DNA from: Ichthyophis bannanicus
Taxonomy: Eukaryota; Chordata; Amphibia; Gymnophiona; Ichthyophiidae
NCBI GenBank assembly: GCA_033557465.1
Contig: CM066045.1
Span: 132,639,596-132,703,595, forward strand
DNA length: 64,000 bases
Reading direction: 5' to 3'
Shown here: one piece after another, positions 1-10,227 of the stretch
Layout of the letters: every line of letters starts with the position of its first letter
Position numbering within the stretch: position 1 is the stretch's first letter
Notes under the pieces: model-generated
The model's input: only the letters and a program-made list of their open reading frames with translations
What the model was told of the DNA's origin: nothing
Databases searched by the model: none
Made by a program: the position numbers and the translations under genes

Positions 1-18
1 TGCTTTAAGGAAAATCCG

Positions 19-1388
19 ATGCTTCACCCTTTCAGGTCTTCCTATCCCGATGACTGGGATGAATCCATCGGTACCAAGGCTGAATCTTCAACAAGTCTAG
101 CCTTTACCCCTCATTTTAGAGGGTCCTCCTCAGGGGAGATTTCTTTTCAAGCTTTTCTGCTTGATATGGCAAAGTTACTTGCCATTTCTATACCTGGTGA
201 AGAATCCTTCCCAGGGGATTTAGATATCCTGAAATCCCCCTGGATTCCAAAGGAGGTGATCATGCTTCCTTTGCATCAGATCTTACAAGATCTACTTTTA
301 AGGATGTGGGAAACTCCTTTAACGGTATCCCCACATTCTAAGACACTTGACTCCATGTACAAAGTGCCACCTTCTCCAGGTTTTCAAAAGACTCAACTTC
401 CTCATCATTCTATTGTTGTAGAATCAGCAATGAGGCGTATTAAGACTACAAAGAAGGGAGGAGTAGCCTAGTGGTTGGGGCAAGGTACTTCAGGCCGGAA
501 GGTCGGGGGTTCAAATCCCACTAGAGGACAGCAACCTTGGGCCGGAAGGACTGGGGTTTCTAGTCCCACAGATGCTCTTTGTGGTCTTGGGCAAGCCACT
601 TAACCCTCCATTGCCCATGTTCCCTGTAAGTATTAGTTTATGTGTCTCATATCCCTGCATGTTAAATGTATCCCCCAATTGTGTTGTGACCGCTTTGATT
701 GAAGGATAAGGCAGTATACAAAAACTGTCTAAATAAATAACTAAATAAAAAGAAGCACTCTTCTTATCCGCCTGGTCGTGAGTCTAGAACTTTAGATGCC
801 TTTGGACGTCAATGCTTCCAGACATCCATGCTTTCAGCAAGAATTATCTCATATATTTTCTATATGGGATTATCTCTTGAAGAGGTCACAAAGAACTTAA
901 AGTCTTTGAACCCTTTTCTTCAAGAACATAAAAGAGCAGACTTTTCCATATTAGTCAGTCATGCTCAAAATGTCTCTAAATTCCTTAATCGTGCTTCCCT
1001 GGACTGTTTTGAGTCTATTAGCAGAACTTCTGCTATAGCCATAGGAGCACGACGCATAGCCTGGCTCCAAGCTTCAGACTTGGACAAATGGGTACAAGAA
1101 AAGCTGGGAAATACTCCTTGTACTGGTGAAAATCTCTTTAACAAGGATGCTTTATTTCAAGCTAATCAGTTAAACACTGATATTGTTGCTTTCAGTGGAT
1201 TGTCAAAACTTTCCTCTACCCCAGCTACTAAAAAATCTCCTAACAAACTTTATTCCCCTAGAGGGAAAAAGTTTTATTCATCTTCTACCCACCATGCAGA
1301 TGTTTCCAAAGAAAGGCAACATCATACCAGGCTAAGAAAACCAAAGTCTCAACAGGCTCAGCAAACTCAGCAGTCACAGGGTTTCTGA
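19..1388 (+). pseudogene. DIRS gag-like protein, copy A (SINE-interrupted)
   Basis: Structural Gag-like ORF1 product, expected to coat the element RNA. Two open pieces, 19-471 and 828-1388, are collinear with the gag of copies B, H and I. Shared blocks are an FxxFLxDxA helix near 150, the W-E-T-P-L-T-V-S-P block near 310, PGFQKTQLPHHS near 380, and the C-terminal SRTSAIAIGARRIAWLQ near 1020-1070. The protein ends in a Gln-rich tail (QQAQQTQQSQGF) at 1388, equivalent to the QPPQGL end of copies B and I. The reading frame is cut by a SINE at 457-748. The N-terminal zinc motif lies upstream of the window. The 828 start is only the first ATG after the SINE, not a real start. Confidence 0.8.
457..748 (+). 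mobile_element. tRNA-derived SINE with MIR/CORE-like body, copy 1
   Basis: The head has an A-box-like TAGCCTAGTGG (463-473) and a B-box-like GGTTCAAATCC (about 508-518), as in a tRNA-derived Pol III promoter. A block near 585-605 reads CTTGGGCAAGCCACTTAACC, which resembles the core of MIR/CORE-SINEs. The 3' tail (ACCGC, GCAGTATACAAA, AAATAAATAA) resembles the tails of the L2-type LINEs here, which suggests an L2-type machinery as partner. A 7-bp target duplication AAAGAAG flanks it (450-456 and 749-755). The interrupted gag continues in register on both sides. Known: such SINEs are mobilised by a LINE sharing their 3' end. The family name was not checked against a library. Confidence 0.85.
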
Positions 1389-2840
1389 TTTTTTTATTTC
1401 ACTAAATCTTTTTTCCTGTTGAGTTTTAGAACCATTACTTCTTAACTACAGAAGCATTTGTAGTTCTTCTCATCCTTCTTAAAAGGTCAATGATACACTG
1501 CCTTAATCCTCTACTTTAGACATGAATCTCTTGCTAAGGGCAATCCATCCTTTCAGCTCTTAGAGCTATTGAGGATAATCAAGTTTCTCCTCTCCTTTTA
1601 AAGTAAACAGAGGAGTTACAACTACTTACAAGGTATGCTATGCCCTTCACCTTGGCAGTTGTCCTGTACAAGGATATCTTATACTTTTGACTGCAGGGGA
1701 GCTTTACCTTTTTCAGGGACTACCAAATTGTAAGTCTTCCCAACTCTGTATTACTTCTATCCCTCTTAGTTGAGATTTTCAACCTAAGAGTGATATTATT
1801 TGACTGGAGGGCTTACCTTTTAAGCCATAGGATTGTCCTCAATACCTACTCCAGTAAGTAATTTCCATACAGAGTTTCTCCCCTCTGCAATCTTTCAAAT
1901 ATTTCTTTTAAGACAGCTTATCAGACCATAATTGAGAGTTAGTCACTCTAATTCTGTCTGTCGGTCCTTGTCCAATCTATAGGACCTATCCTCTTTTGCT
2001 GCCTTAATAACACATAATTCCAAGAGAGGTTCCAAAACCTACTTGGACAATTTATTGTTGTAGGCAACCAGCCTGTCTGCTATTTTTAGCCATCTTCAAT
2101 TCTTTGGCTCCCACAGAATAGATTAGGTTGCACTCTGGTAATTAAACAACCAGATCTCACCTGGGCAACCTACAACATGCTCTCTGCAATTCTACAAAAA
2201 GCTCTGCAACTATGGGCCTTTGCCAGAGAGCGTCAGAGCCATTCCTGGTGGGTAACTTCCAGATGGTTGAAAGGCTTGCCCAGTCATGCTCCCACATGAC
2301 CGGTTTTTTCCTACCTTTATCATCTTCCTTAAAATTTCCTTTTAGGGAAAATGAACCAGGGCTTAGATCACGTGAAAGCATAAAGAATTGCTTAATTCCC
2401 TGAGTTGTTCCACATCTCCAGTGAAACTTCTCCAACAGGGATGCATTTCTTTTCACTGCAGTCGGTCCTTGTCTAGTGCATTCTTTCTAATTCACAATAC
2501 TTCATTGGAGCTTATGCTGAACAAAGAACGCATTATACTCATATTGCCCTCATAGATGGGCAAATATGATATTCCCTTTTATTGTGTCTTTTTCTCCACA
2601 CTGAAGTTATAGAAGGATCCAGACTTCTCGTCTTAAGACTAGGGTTTTCTCTGCACCCCTTCACGTAGATCTCCATTTCTGGTTATTCAAAGTCTAGAAT
2701 TTTAAAGAGATCTAGACCTATCCTTCTGACTAGGAAAATTCCACTGGTTTCCATGTAACCTTCTTCATGGTTCTTCCACTTATAACCAGTAAAGGGTTCT
2801 CTATCCATATTTTCAAGCAGGTCTTACCCCTCTTGTTATT
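1389..2840 (+). pseudogene. Decayed RT/RNase H region of DIRS copy A
   Basis: This stretch lies where RT and RNase H should be, but frames are broken everywhere and I cannot align the RT core. The recognisable part is 2130-2245: a conceptual translation with KALQLWAFARERQ matches the end of the RNase H region of copy B (EALRLWAFAREL). Upstream of it, a VLVIKQPD-like block fits the VLVQTDNQ acidic motif of the relatives, with the aspartate lost. The rest is inferred from position only. No open frame here is a plausible gene. Confidence 0.5.
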
Positions 2841-2859
2841 AAGTGAGTCTCTCTTTATT

Positions 2860-2930
<71 letters not shown>

Positions 2931-3180
2931 TTATTTATTTAACATTTTTTATATACCGCACTATTTACATCAGCGCGGTTCACATGTAACACAAATGTCC
3001 AGTGTGGGGAAACTACATTGGACTTACAATAAACAGGAATTTGAACTTGGAGAACATGTCAAACTATGTACATCACATATATATACACATATATATACAC
3101 ATATATATATATATACATATATATACACATATATATACACATACATATATATACACATATATATATATATACATATATAT

Positions 3181-3228
<48 letters not shown>

Positions 3229-3244
3229 ATATAAATACACATAT
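2841..3244. repeat. TA and ATAC microsatellites around a minus-strand LINE tail
   Basis: Runs of alternating TA (about 2859-2926 and 3190-3218) and imperfect ATATACAC repeats (3077-3190) surround a short minus-strand LINE tail at about 2926-3076. Read on the minus strand, the tail shows AACCGCGCTGATG, GTGCGGTATATA and then AAATAAATAAATAAA, the same hairpin and A-rich end seen in the other L2-type tails here. It sits in the recombinase region of copy A; recombinase-like sequence resumes near 3250. Long translated '[10 protein letters not shown]' frames are artefacts of the repeat. Confidence 0.85.
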
Positions 3245-3905
3245 CTCACTCTGAAAGATTTGTTACTGTCCATATTAATGCCATAGGGTTTAAATGGACA
3301 ACCAATTTCTATGGTAATCATAAACTACCTTCTTTTACTGTAACCTCTATGGTTACGTCACATCTGAAGCTCTCCATGTAAAGTCATCCTAAGTGACATC
3401 ACTTGGGGAGGACATTCCTGATCTTCAAGAAATTGGAGGCTACACCGCCTACTACAAATGTCTCTTTCATTTGGATAGAGGGGTCTCAAAGACCCATCCT
3501 TTTTCTGCAAACCAGTCAGATTTATCTCCTCTCTTTCCTAGAGCTTTTTTCTGCTCCAAGGATAAAGAGCTTCAAATGTTGGCCTACAGAAGCTTTAGCT
3601 TCTCATCCAAAGTCCAACCCCATTAAACTCTCCCAGTTTTTTCTTCTGGGATTAGTTCTAGCCATTTAGGCTTCTGACCTCTGCCTATATTGCAAAATTT
3701 ATTTCCTCTACTTCACAGTAAGGTATTTTCTTTGAGGATAATGTACTGGTTTCTAGCACCAGACCATTACTCTCAACAAATACTTTCGCAATATTTTTGA
3801 CTAAGGTCCACTTTAGAAAATTGGAATCCAATTTTCACTAACATTTCTGATCTATACAAGGACTCCTCTCTAGACGCCTTGTTTAGTCAAGCTGTTCCAC
3901 AGCAC
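3245..3905 (+). pseudogene. Tyrosine recombinase remnant, DIRS copy A
   Basis: Nucleotide-level collinearity with the recombinase of copy B supports this. Near 3258-3315 there is a block matching B's GTAAGGGTCCATCTTAGTGC and GATGGACAACCTATTTCCTC. The 3' end at 3850-3900 (ACAAGGACTCC, then GCCTTGTTTAGTCAAGCTGT) matches the segment just after the catalytic tyrosine in copies B and I. The frame is destroyed and the catalytic residues cannot be read. Integration of the family is expected to use a covalent tyrosine-DNA intermediate, but this copy cannot encode it. Confidence 0.6.
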
Positions 3906-4028
3906 ACCCTTCTCACTTCAACTCCTACCCTCCATCCCTTGGATGCCTCAGGTTCTGGGAGATAACATGGCCCATCGACTAGATTTGCAACATGCTGGGA
4001 CTTCCTCCAGGCATCTTAGCCTGGGAAT

Positions 4029-4126
4029 CCCCATATGTGAAGACTCATTCCTGCTTGTTCCTGGAGATAGCACAGTTACTTACCTGTAACAGATGATCTC
4101 TGGGAACATCAGGAATAAGTCTTCAC
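4029..4126. repeat. Internal complementary region, DIRS copy A
   Basis: The left half (CCCCATATGTGAAGACT... GTTCCTGGAGATAG) is the reverse complement of the 5' end of sister copies, which begin CTATCTCCAGGAACAAGC. The right half (CACAGTTACTTACCTGTAAC... AGTCTTCAC) is the reverse complement of copy A's own 3' end. Together they are complementary to a joined 3'-5' end, the classical DIRS arrangement thought to template the circular DNA intermediate. Confidence 0.8.
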
Positions 4127-4204
4127 AACCCACCCACCTCCCCTAGGAGTTGTTTCTCTCTCTCTCTCTCTATTTGTCTACTTCCCTCCTTCGGTCTCAG
4201 CTAC

Positions 4205-4396
4205 AAACCCAACTGATGAGAGGGAAGTGAATGGGCGGGAAGGCAGCGCGTATGCGCGTGGGATGCTCCCAAAAGCTTTCGTTTTGGACGCTGGGGAGCG
4301 TTCCCGCGCAGGCTCCGTCGGTACCGATGTACCCATATGTGAAGACTTATTCCTGCTGTTCCCAGAGATCACCTGTTACAGGTAAGTAACTGTGCT
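4205..4396. repeat. 3' inverted terminal repeat, DIRS copy A
   Basis: It reads as the reverse complement of the 5' ends of copies B (13795 on), H (36299 on) and I (45105 on). The shared blocks are GGCGGGAAGGCAG, GGGATGCTCCCAAAAGCTTTC, CTGGGGAGCGTTCCCGCGCA, GGCTCCGTCGGTACCGATG and CATATGTGAAGAC. It ends ACAGGTAAGTAACTGTG, as does copy H. The exact last base is uncertain because both A and H continue with CTTTA. Confidence 0.82.
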
Positions 4397-4554
4397 TTAC
4401 CAGGTGATCCTCACGTCCACCAGCCACCCAGCTTTCTACATGCCTAATGATCGAATCACCAACTATAACGGCTGTCCTAACCCTTCCCTCATGGGCACAT
4501 GGCCTTTGAGAAACTTCCTTGGTGCGAGAGGATTTTACATCACCTGGAGGACAG
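4397..4554. other. Gene-free spacer
   Basis: It contains a block reading CACGTCCACCAGCCACCC, then TACATGCCTAATGATCGAATC, before a recognisable LINE begins on the minus strand. It may be a further part of that LINE or another repeat. I recognise no gene, promoter or RNA in it. Confidence 0.4.
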
Positions 4555-5590
4555 GTCAGTAAATGACAGCTACCTGGAGAGGTAGTGGAGAAAATAGGCA
4601 GATGGCATGGACTTCAAAGGAATTAGATGGAGGCCGAAGGAGGGGCTGAAATTGACAGGAATGAGAGAGGAGGAACCCAAGACCACCACCACAGCCAATG
4701 GGCCGAGGCTTATGAGAAAATAGGTAGCCTCCTTGACAGAGGGCAGCGACTGAAGCTGAATCTTCAGGGAGAAGTCAAGTTTCAGTAAGAGCCAGGAAAT
4801 GTAGAGTATTAGAGATAAAGTGGTCATGAATTAAGGCAAGTTTATTATTGGAGACAGAATGTGCATTCCACAATGTGCATGAAAGAGGGAGAGATGAGAG
4901 AGGGATATGAACAAGATTAGAAAGGTTGCGTATCACCCTGCCCTGCTAGTGTGAAAAATGTCCCAGAGGGCCTGGGTTTGGTTTGACATCTCTGGATGAG
5001 AGAAGGAGAACGATCAGGAGAGAACAGGGGAGAGAGGAAGCGGCATGAGTGTAGGGAGGGTGAGGTTCCCTCACTGAGAGTGGAGATGGTTGAATGACCG
5101 GAAGAAAAATGTGAATCTCAAGGGCAGATGATAAGGTAGAAGACAAAATGGTAGGGGAGGCAGGGACAGTATGCAGTGGGTAATGAGAAGTAGGCCTATG
5201 GAACTGAGGGATTGAGCGGAAGAGATTAGAAAGAGTTAACATCAAGAACAAAAAGTGATGTGGAGCCATAGGAGAAGGGTAAGAGGAGAAAATGCAAATC
5301 AAAGAAAATAGAGGTGGAGAGGGAGGGAGAAGGTCCTGGTTGCTTCAGGTGCACTTGAGTAATTGTGGCAATGAGCAGAGGAAGGTTATGAAAGAATGTT
5401 AGGCTTGGAGTGGGTGGAATAATGGGTAGGTAATAAAGTGTTAAGAAAGGAGACACAGCATTGCAGAAGGTAGGAGCTGGGTAAAGGATAGACAGAAGAT
5501 AGGACACACTGACAAAACACAAATAAATATATATGTATGTATGTATATATATATAACACAATAAATAAGCTAGATTCTGAACAGGCACAG
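4555..5590 (-). pseudogene. L2-type LINE ORF2, 5' part: 2A-like leader and endonuclease start
   Basis: On the minus strand a proline/serine/leucine-rich leader (about 5590-4991) leads into DVKPNPGP (4990-4967). It is followed by endonuclease-type sequence in several frames: WNAHSVSNNKLALIHDH near 4900-4850, LALTETWLLPEDSA near 4800-4770, and GYLFSHKPRPIGCGGGLGFL near 4740-4670. NARSVxNK and LxETWL are signature blocks of the apurinic-like endonuclease of L2/CR1 LINEs; the Asn and Glu are metal or catalytic positions in that family. The stretch stops near 4555, so the rest of the endonuclease and the RT are missing. The copy is frameshifted and dead. Confidence 0.72.
4967..4990 (-). other. 2A-like ribosome-skipping motif (DVKPNPGP)
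   Basis: The codons GAT GTC AAA CCA AAC CCA GGC CCT are read directly on the minus strand. They follow a hydrophobic LLIVLLLSSR segment, the usual context for 2A-like peptides (D-V/I-x-x-N-P-G-P). Known: 2A-like sequences occur at the N-terminus of some non-LTR retrotransposon ORF2 proteins. It lies just before the endonuclease domain. Activity is inferred only. Confidence 0.7.
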
Positions 5591-5652
5591 AAAATGCCTG
5601 AACAGATTATACAAAGTTAGCTGAAGTTTGCAATGAGGGTGCTCACCCAAAG
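5591..5652. other. Short spacer
   Basis: Non-coding sequence between the minus-strand LINE and the gag of copy E. I see no feature in it. The 5' end of copy E might lie here, but I could not find a terminal repeat. Confidence 0.3.
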
Positions 5653-7320
5653 ATGAACTATCCTCCCTTCTCCTTTTGGGGCCAGTCATGGCCTGAATGG
5701 ACTACACAAGGGCAGCCACTCTACTGGATGCAGTCTCTCATCGGTATCGGGTTGGAGGACCCTTGGCCTGCTGATCTAGATGACTGCCCCTCCCCCCCCC
5801 CCCCACCAGAACTCACTTCCAACTTAACAACTTTCACCCCCCAGCTGGTAGCCCTCAACAACGCTGGGCAGTAAAGCCAAGACCAAGCAGAAACATGGCA
5901 ACCACATTCCTCCACATCAGGGGCTTCTCCCTTAAAGTCTCCAGGTAAGACTGTCACTAAACGCCATTGCAGTGAACCCCAGGGAGGACCTCCTTCCAAG
6001 CGACCTACCTCTACTCCAGAGAGCCGTCTTTACAGTCACAGAACCCTCTGGCCTCAATCCTCTCTCATCTCCCTTCTCAGACAATTTGTTCAAGACAGCT
6101 GCGCCATCTTGCAGGTGACCTCCACCTTTACCTTCCCATCGGAGGTGCCCTGTGGTCCCTGGCTACACTGGCTAGAGGTGCCCTGCAACCCCAGACCGAT
6201 CCCCTCCCCAGGAATGCTGGAGTCACCCATGCTTGTTGACTAATGACCTTTGCTGCTCCTTGACGAGACAGGGACTCTCAGAGTTTTCCTTCACCACTGG
6301 GAGCCCTACGATTTCCCTTGGGTCCATTCTCTGTCTCCTCAGAACACGAGAACCCTGAAGACCCTACGGAGGACCTTTCCTATCCAGAACCTTTCTTGAG
6401 CACTTATCTTCAGCGACTCTCCAACCCCCACCAACAAGCATCACTTCCAGTCCATGCTGAAGGTCTGCAGCACCCACAAGGAGGTTCTAGCCTTCCCGGT
6501 ACCCCAAATTGTATTAGACTTACAAACCTTCATCTGGAAGACTCCAGGGTCGGGCAGCGCCACTTCACGATGACTGAATTTGAAATACAAGGTTCTACTA
6601 GCTTCCGACTTTGAACACCAGCACCTCCCTCACCAGTCAGTGATATCGGAGACGTTCCTTAAAAAGTCCAAAAGCTCCAATGTGCCATCCCAGACACCTT
6701 TGGGCAAAGAACAGCGGACCCCAGATGCTCTGGATCTGATGTTCTACCAAAGCACTATCCTAGCCATGTGGACCCTTACTTATCAACTACAGATTCTCTA
6801 CTACCATCATAACCTCCTCCTTCACCTTGATGACCTGGCTATGGAGGATCTGGCACAATTGGTGACAGACCTCCATTAATCCCTCTATCATATTATCCAT
6901 GCAGCATACGACATTTATGATTCGGTGTCATGCGCTGCAGCTATGTCCATCTCAGCCAGAAACATAGCATGTCTCTGTATTCAGGGAGGATCTCCATATA
7001 ACTTAGCGGATGCCTCCTGTTAAGAAGATAACCTATTTGGTTCCAAGGTGCAGGAATCCGTATTCAAGGTAAAAGATCACTCGTTCACAATTCGAGAACT
7101 GGCCGCGCAACCGGCAGAGACTTCATCTATGGCTTATCAACCTTTCCTCCCTCAGTATCGAAGGCCCTACATTATCAGTATTTTCAGCAATTCTTACCAC
7201 GTTTCTGATATCAGCCCTGTCCTAGGCCACCTCAGCAGCGCCTCCAGAATCAACCTTACACCCAACGTCCCCACCAGCGGAAGATCAACCTCTCCCTCAG
7301 TCCACCATTCCCAAGCCTAA
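5653..7320 (+). pseudogene. DIRS gag-like protein, divergent family (copy E)
   Basis: A proline-rich frame-broken region. Its C-terminal part matches the gag fold of the other copies: HQHLPHQSVISE near 6615, a long helix with LHLDDLAMEDLAQLVTDLH up to 6879, then AYDIYDSVSCAAAMSISARNIACL near 6905-6975. The last corresponds to FDCFESISRTSAISIGARRIAWL in copy I. Sequence distance to the other copies is large, so this is a separate family. Frames change near 6600 and 6880. A cytosine run at 5789-5803 lies in the N-terminal part. No terminal repeat was found. Confidence 0.6.
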
Positions 7321-7590
7321 CCCCTGTTTTTTGACTATCTTCCAGTTTGGGGACTCATCTGTCACTTTAGAGAGGCCTGGCAGTCGATCACCACAGACCT
7401 CTGGGTCCTCGACATCATCCATGGGGGATATAATCTCATCTTCTACAGGCATCAACCCTCCACCCAAGCTCCCAGTGCCAGCTCCAAGGTTCCTGTGCTG
7501 TTTAGTAGCTGCAGGACCTCAGGAGGGGATGGGAGCTGTGTGGAATCCAAACTCTGCAATCGGGACACTTAATTACCATGGTACCTAGCA
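7321..7590 (+). pseudogene. N-terminus of DIRS reverse transcriptase, copy E (truncated)
   Basis: Reading from about 7350 in the right frame gives FREAWQSITTDLWVLDIIHG and then GYNLIF, the conserved opening of DIRS-type RT (W-x-x-I-T-x-D-x-W-V-L-x-I-I-x-x-G-Y). Copy D shows a similar block near 20905. The RT stops at about 7590, where a minus-strand CR1 begins, and I did not find its continuation beyond 12470. The fingers, palm and YLDD motifs are therefore absent. Confidence 0.65.
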
Positions 7591-8078
7591 TAAGAACATA
7601 AGATACGCCATACTGGGTCAGACCAAGGTCCATCAAGCCCAGTATCCTGTTTCCAGAAGTACCTAGCAGTTTCCCTAAAAGACACAGGTTCCACAGTGCT
7701 TGTATTGGGACAAGCAGTGGATATCCCAGGGCCCCAATGGTTTATGGACCTTTCCTCCAGGAATTTGTCCAAACCTTTTTTAAAGCTGGCTACACTAACA
7801 GCTTTTACTACATCCTCCAGTAACGAATTCCAGAGTTTGATTACACATAGAGTGAAAAAATATTTTCTCTTATTAGTCTTAAGTAGGTTAGACTGTAGCT
7901 TCATTGCATGTCCCCTTGTCTTTCTATATTCTGATGATGTAAACATTCGATCTATGTTTACCCGTTTCACTCCATTCATTAATTTATAGACCTCTATCAT
8001 ATCTCCCCTCAGCCGTCTCTTTTCCAGGTTGAAGAGCCCTAACCTTTTTAGCCCCTCCTCATAGGGGTATCCTTCCAT
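7569..8078 (-). pseudogene. CR1 ORF2 C-terminal domain and 3' end
   Basis: The minus-strand frame contains LGLFNLEKRRLRGDMIEVYK near its start, the typical C-terminal block of CR1-like ORF2, then KTRGHAMKLQ, LWNSLLEDVV and a degenerate 3' end with SDPVWRILCSY. The last part is read-through of the CR1 3' untranslated tail rather than protein. It is collinear with the plus-strand CR1 piece at 59169-59477 (TLEERRDRGDM, KTRGHNMKLHG, CNALPMEVV). Confidence 0.78.
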
Positions 8079-8086
8079 CCCCTTTA

Positions 8087-9110
8087 TTTATTTATTTATT
8101 TATTTTATTTAGTGTTTTTTCTATACCGCCCCTTCCAGAGATCAGGGGCGGTTTACAAGGAACTTAAAAACAATATAACAAACAGTGAAATATTGTATTA
8201 CATAGAACATTAATGAAAATATAATAACTATGTTACAAAGAAAAACAGTTTGTAAATTAATTACATGGTTAAAACAAAACTATTTACAATAGTTATTTGT
8301 AATCGTATGTACAGTGTTGGGAGGGGGGCTGTTCTGAATAGTTAATAGGAGCTAGTTAGGATTTACCTGGTTAGAAGTATCAGAAGTGGTGATAAGCAAA
8401 TGCTAATTGGAGTGAGTCTTGGATTAGGTGGGGTAGAGTTGTGTTTGGTTAGTTGTGTATTCTTGTGTATTATATTCGCTTGTAGGTTGTAGGTTGCTGT
8501 AATGTTGACTAAACAGGTAGGTTTTAAGTTCCTTCCTGAAGGAGATAAGGTCCTTAATCTCTCTTAGTTTTAGTGGAAGTTTGTTCCATTGGCTAGGAGC
8601 AGAATATGAAAAAGCAGTGTTAGTGGTTATTTGCTTCGATTTTCTCACGGCATTGGGAATTAAAAGCATGTTGAGATTTGTTTTTCTTCTAAGTCTGTTT
8701 TCTGGTGGAGTCTGAAGTAATGTTGCTAACTGAGGTGGGGCTAAGTCATTAATGAGTTTAAAAGTGGTGACAAGGGTTTTATATTGAATCCTACTAGAGA
8801 TTGGAAGCCAGTGGAGAGCGTATAGGATAGGTGAGATGTGATCAAATATTTTGGCTTTTGCAATGATTCGAGCAGTGACATTTTGAGCTCTTTGAAGGAT
8901 GTGTAGATTCTTTTTAGATGTCCCTTGGAGTATGCCATTACAGAAGTCTAAATGTGGCATAATGAGAGCCTGGACAACTGTTCTGAAATCCTTGATGTCA
9001 ATGAGTGGTCTGAGTTGCTGTATGGTTCTGAGCTTAAAAAATATAGTTTTGGCTGTCTGTTTTATGTGGTGTGTCATGCTTAGCGTTTTGTCTAGAGTAA
9101 CTCCAAGGTA
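8087..9110 (-). mobile_element. L2-type LINE 3' end inserted in CR1
   Basis: The minus-strand frame 9077-8424 (217 residues, unbroken) encodes the end of ORF2: FFKLRTIQQLRPLI, MPHLDFCNGIL, LHWLPISSRIQYKTL and NKLPLKLREI are hallmark L2 C-terminal blocks. The 3' end shows AACCGCCCCTGATC, GGGGCGGTATAG and then ATAAATAAATAAA. TTTA duplications flank it (8083-8086 and 9111-9114). It is 5' truncated. It is closely related to the LINE at 62645-64000. Confidence 0.85.
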
Positions 9111-9114
9111 TTTA

Positions 9115-10227
9115 CCATTTTGGTTGCTCTTCTCTGTACCTTTTCTAATCTGCTATATCCTTTTTAAGATACGGCGACCAGAATTGCAAACAATATTCAA
9201 GGAGCGGTCGCACAATGGAACGATACAGAGGTATTATAATATCCTTGATTTTATTCTCCATTCCTTTCCTTATGATTCCTAGCATTCTATTTGCTTTCTT
9301 GTCCGCCGCTGCACACTGGGTGTAGGGTTTCAACGTTATCCTCAATGACTCCTAAATCTTTTTCCTGGGTGGTGGTCCCTAATGTGGAACCTTGCATCGT
9401 GTAACTGTAGTTTGGATTATTCTTTCCTAGGTTTATAACCTTGCACTTGTCTACATTAAATTTCATATGCTATTTGAAATGTCCAGTTTTCCAATTTATC
9501 AAGGTCCTCTTGCAATTTTTCATAATCCTCTTGTGTTTTAACAACTGTGAATAATTTTGTGTCATCTGCAAATTTGATCAACTCGCTCGTTATTCTCATT
9601 TCCAGGTCATTTATGAATATGTTAAAAAGCAGCAGACGTAGCGCAGATCTCTGGGGTACTCCACTATTCACCTTTCTCCATTGAGAAAATTGCCCATTTA
9701 GCCCTACTCTCTGCTTTCTATCTTTTAACCAGTTGCTGATCCACAATAGTAGAATGCCTCCAATTCCATGAATTTTTAATTTCACCAAGTCTCTCTTATG
9801 AGGAACCTTGTCACGGGCTTTCTGAAAATCCAGATACAGTATATCAACTAGCTCACCTTTGTCTACCTGTTTATTCACACCTTCAGAAAAAATGTAACAG
9901 GTTATTAAGACAAGACCTTCCTTGGCTAATGCCATATTGGCTTTCTCCCATTAAACCATGCCTATCTACATGTTCAGTAATTTTGTTCTTTATAATGATT
10001 TTGACTATTTTTCTTGGTACTGATATCAGGCTCACCGGTCTGTAGTTTCCAGAATCCACCCTGGAACCCTTTTTAAAAATTGGCATTACTTTGGCCATTC
10101 TCCAGTCTTCAGGTACTACAGATGATTTTAATGATCATTCACAGATTACTGATAGTAGGTTTGCAGTCTCATATTTCAGTTCTTTCAGTACCTTTGGATG
10201 TATACCATTCGGTCCAGGTAATTTGCT
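9115..10227 (-). pseudogene. CR1-type reverse transcriptase fragment
   Basis: From high to low coordinate: KVMPIFKKGSRVDSGNYRPV (10098-10030), ILYLDFQKARDKVPHKR (9860-9810), GIGGILLLWISNWLKDRKQR, SGVPQRSALRLLLFNIFIND and FADDTKLF (near 9560, the YxDD-type box in its F-A-D-D form). Next come KCKVINLGKNN and EKDLGVI in shifted frames (9440-9340), and RSIVRPLLEYCLQFWSPY near 9190. The Q-R instead of Q-G in GVPQG and several frameshifts show it is dead. Confidence 0.82.

Larger units (their letters stand above)
1..4396 (+). mobile_element. DIRS-like retrotransposon copy A, 3' portion
   Basis: The window opens inside the gag of a tyrosine-recombinase retrotransposon. In order it holds gag (19-1388), a strongly decayed RT/RNase H stretch, recombinase remnants (3245-3905), an internal complementary region (4029-4126) and a 3' inverted terminal repeat ending near 4396. 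The order and the terminal structure match copies B and I further right, so the family assignment is good although coding identity is low in the middle. A SINE (457-748) and a LINE tail in a TA microsatellite (about 2860-3080) lie inside it. It is an old, dead copy; the 5' end lies outside the window. Confidence 0.82.

Noticed and set aside
457..540. tRNA gene at the SINE head
   Set aside because: A and B boxes are present but the sequence does not close a cloverleaf that I can draw, continues into a MIR-like body and an A-rich tail, and is flanked by a target duplication.
2841..3244. CRISPR-like or satellite array
   Set aside because: Simple dinucleotide and hexanucleotide repeats without unique spacers; a vertebrate context.
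2767..3321. Long overlapping frames made of Ile-Tyr-Thr-His repeats on both strands
   Set aside because: They are translations of TA and ATAC microsatellites; no codon bias, start context or homologue.
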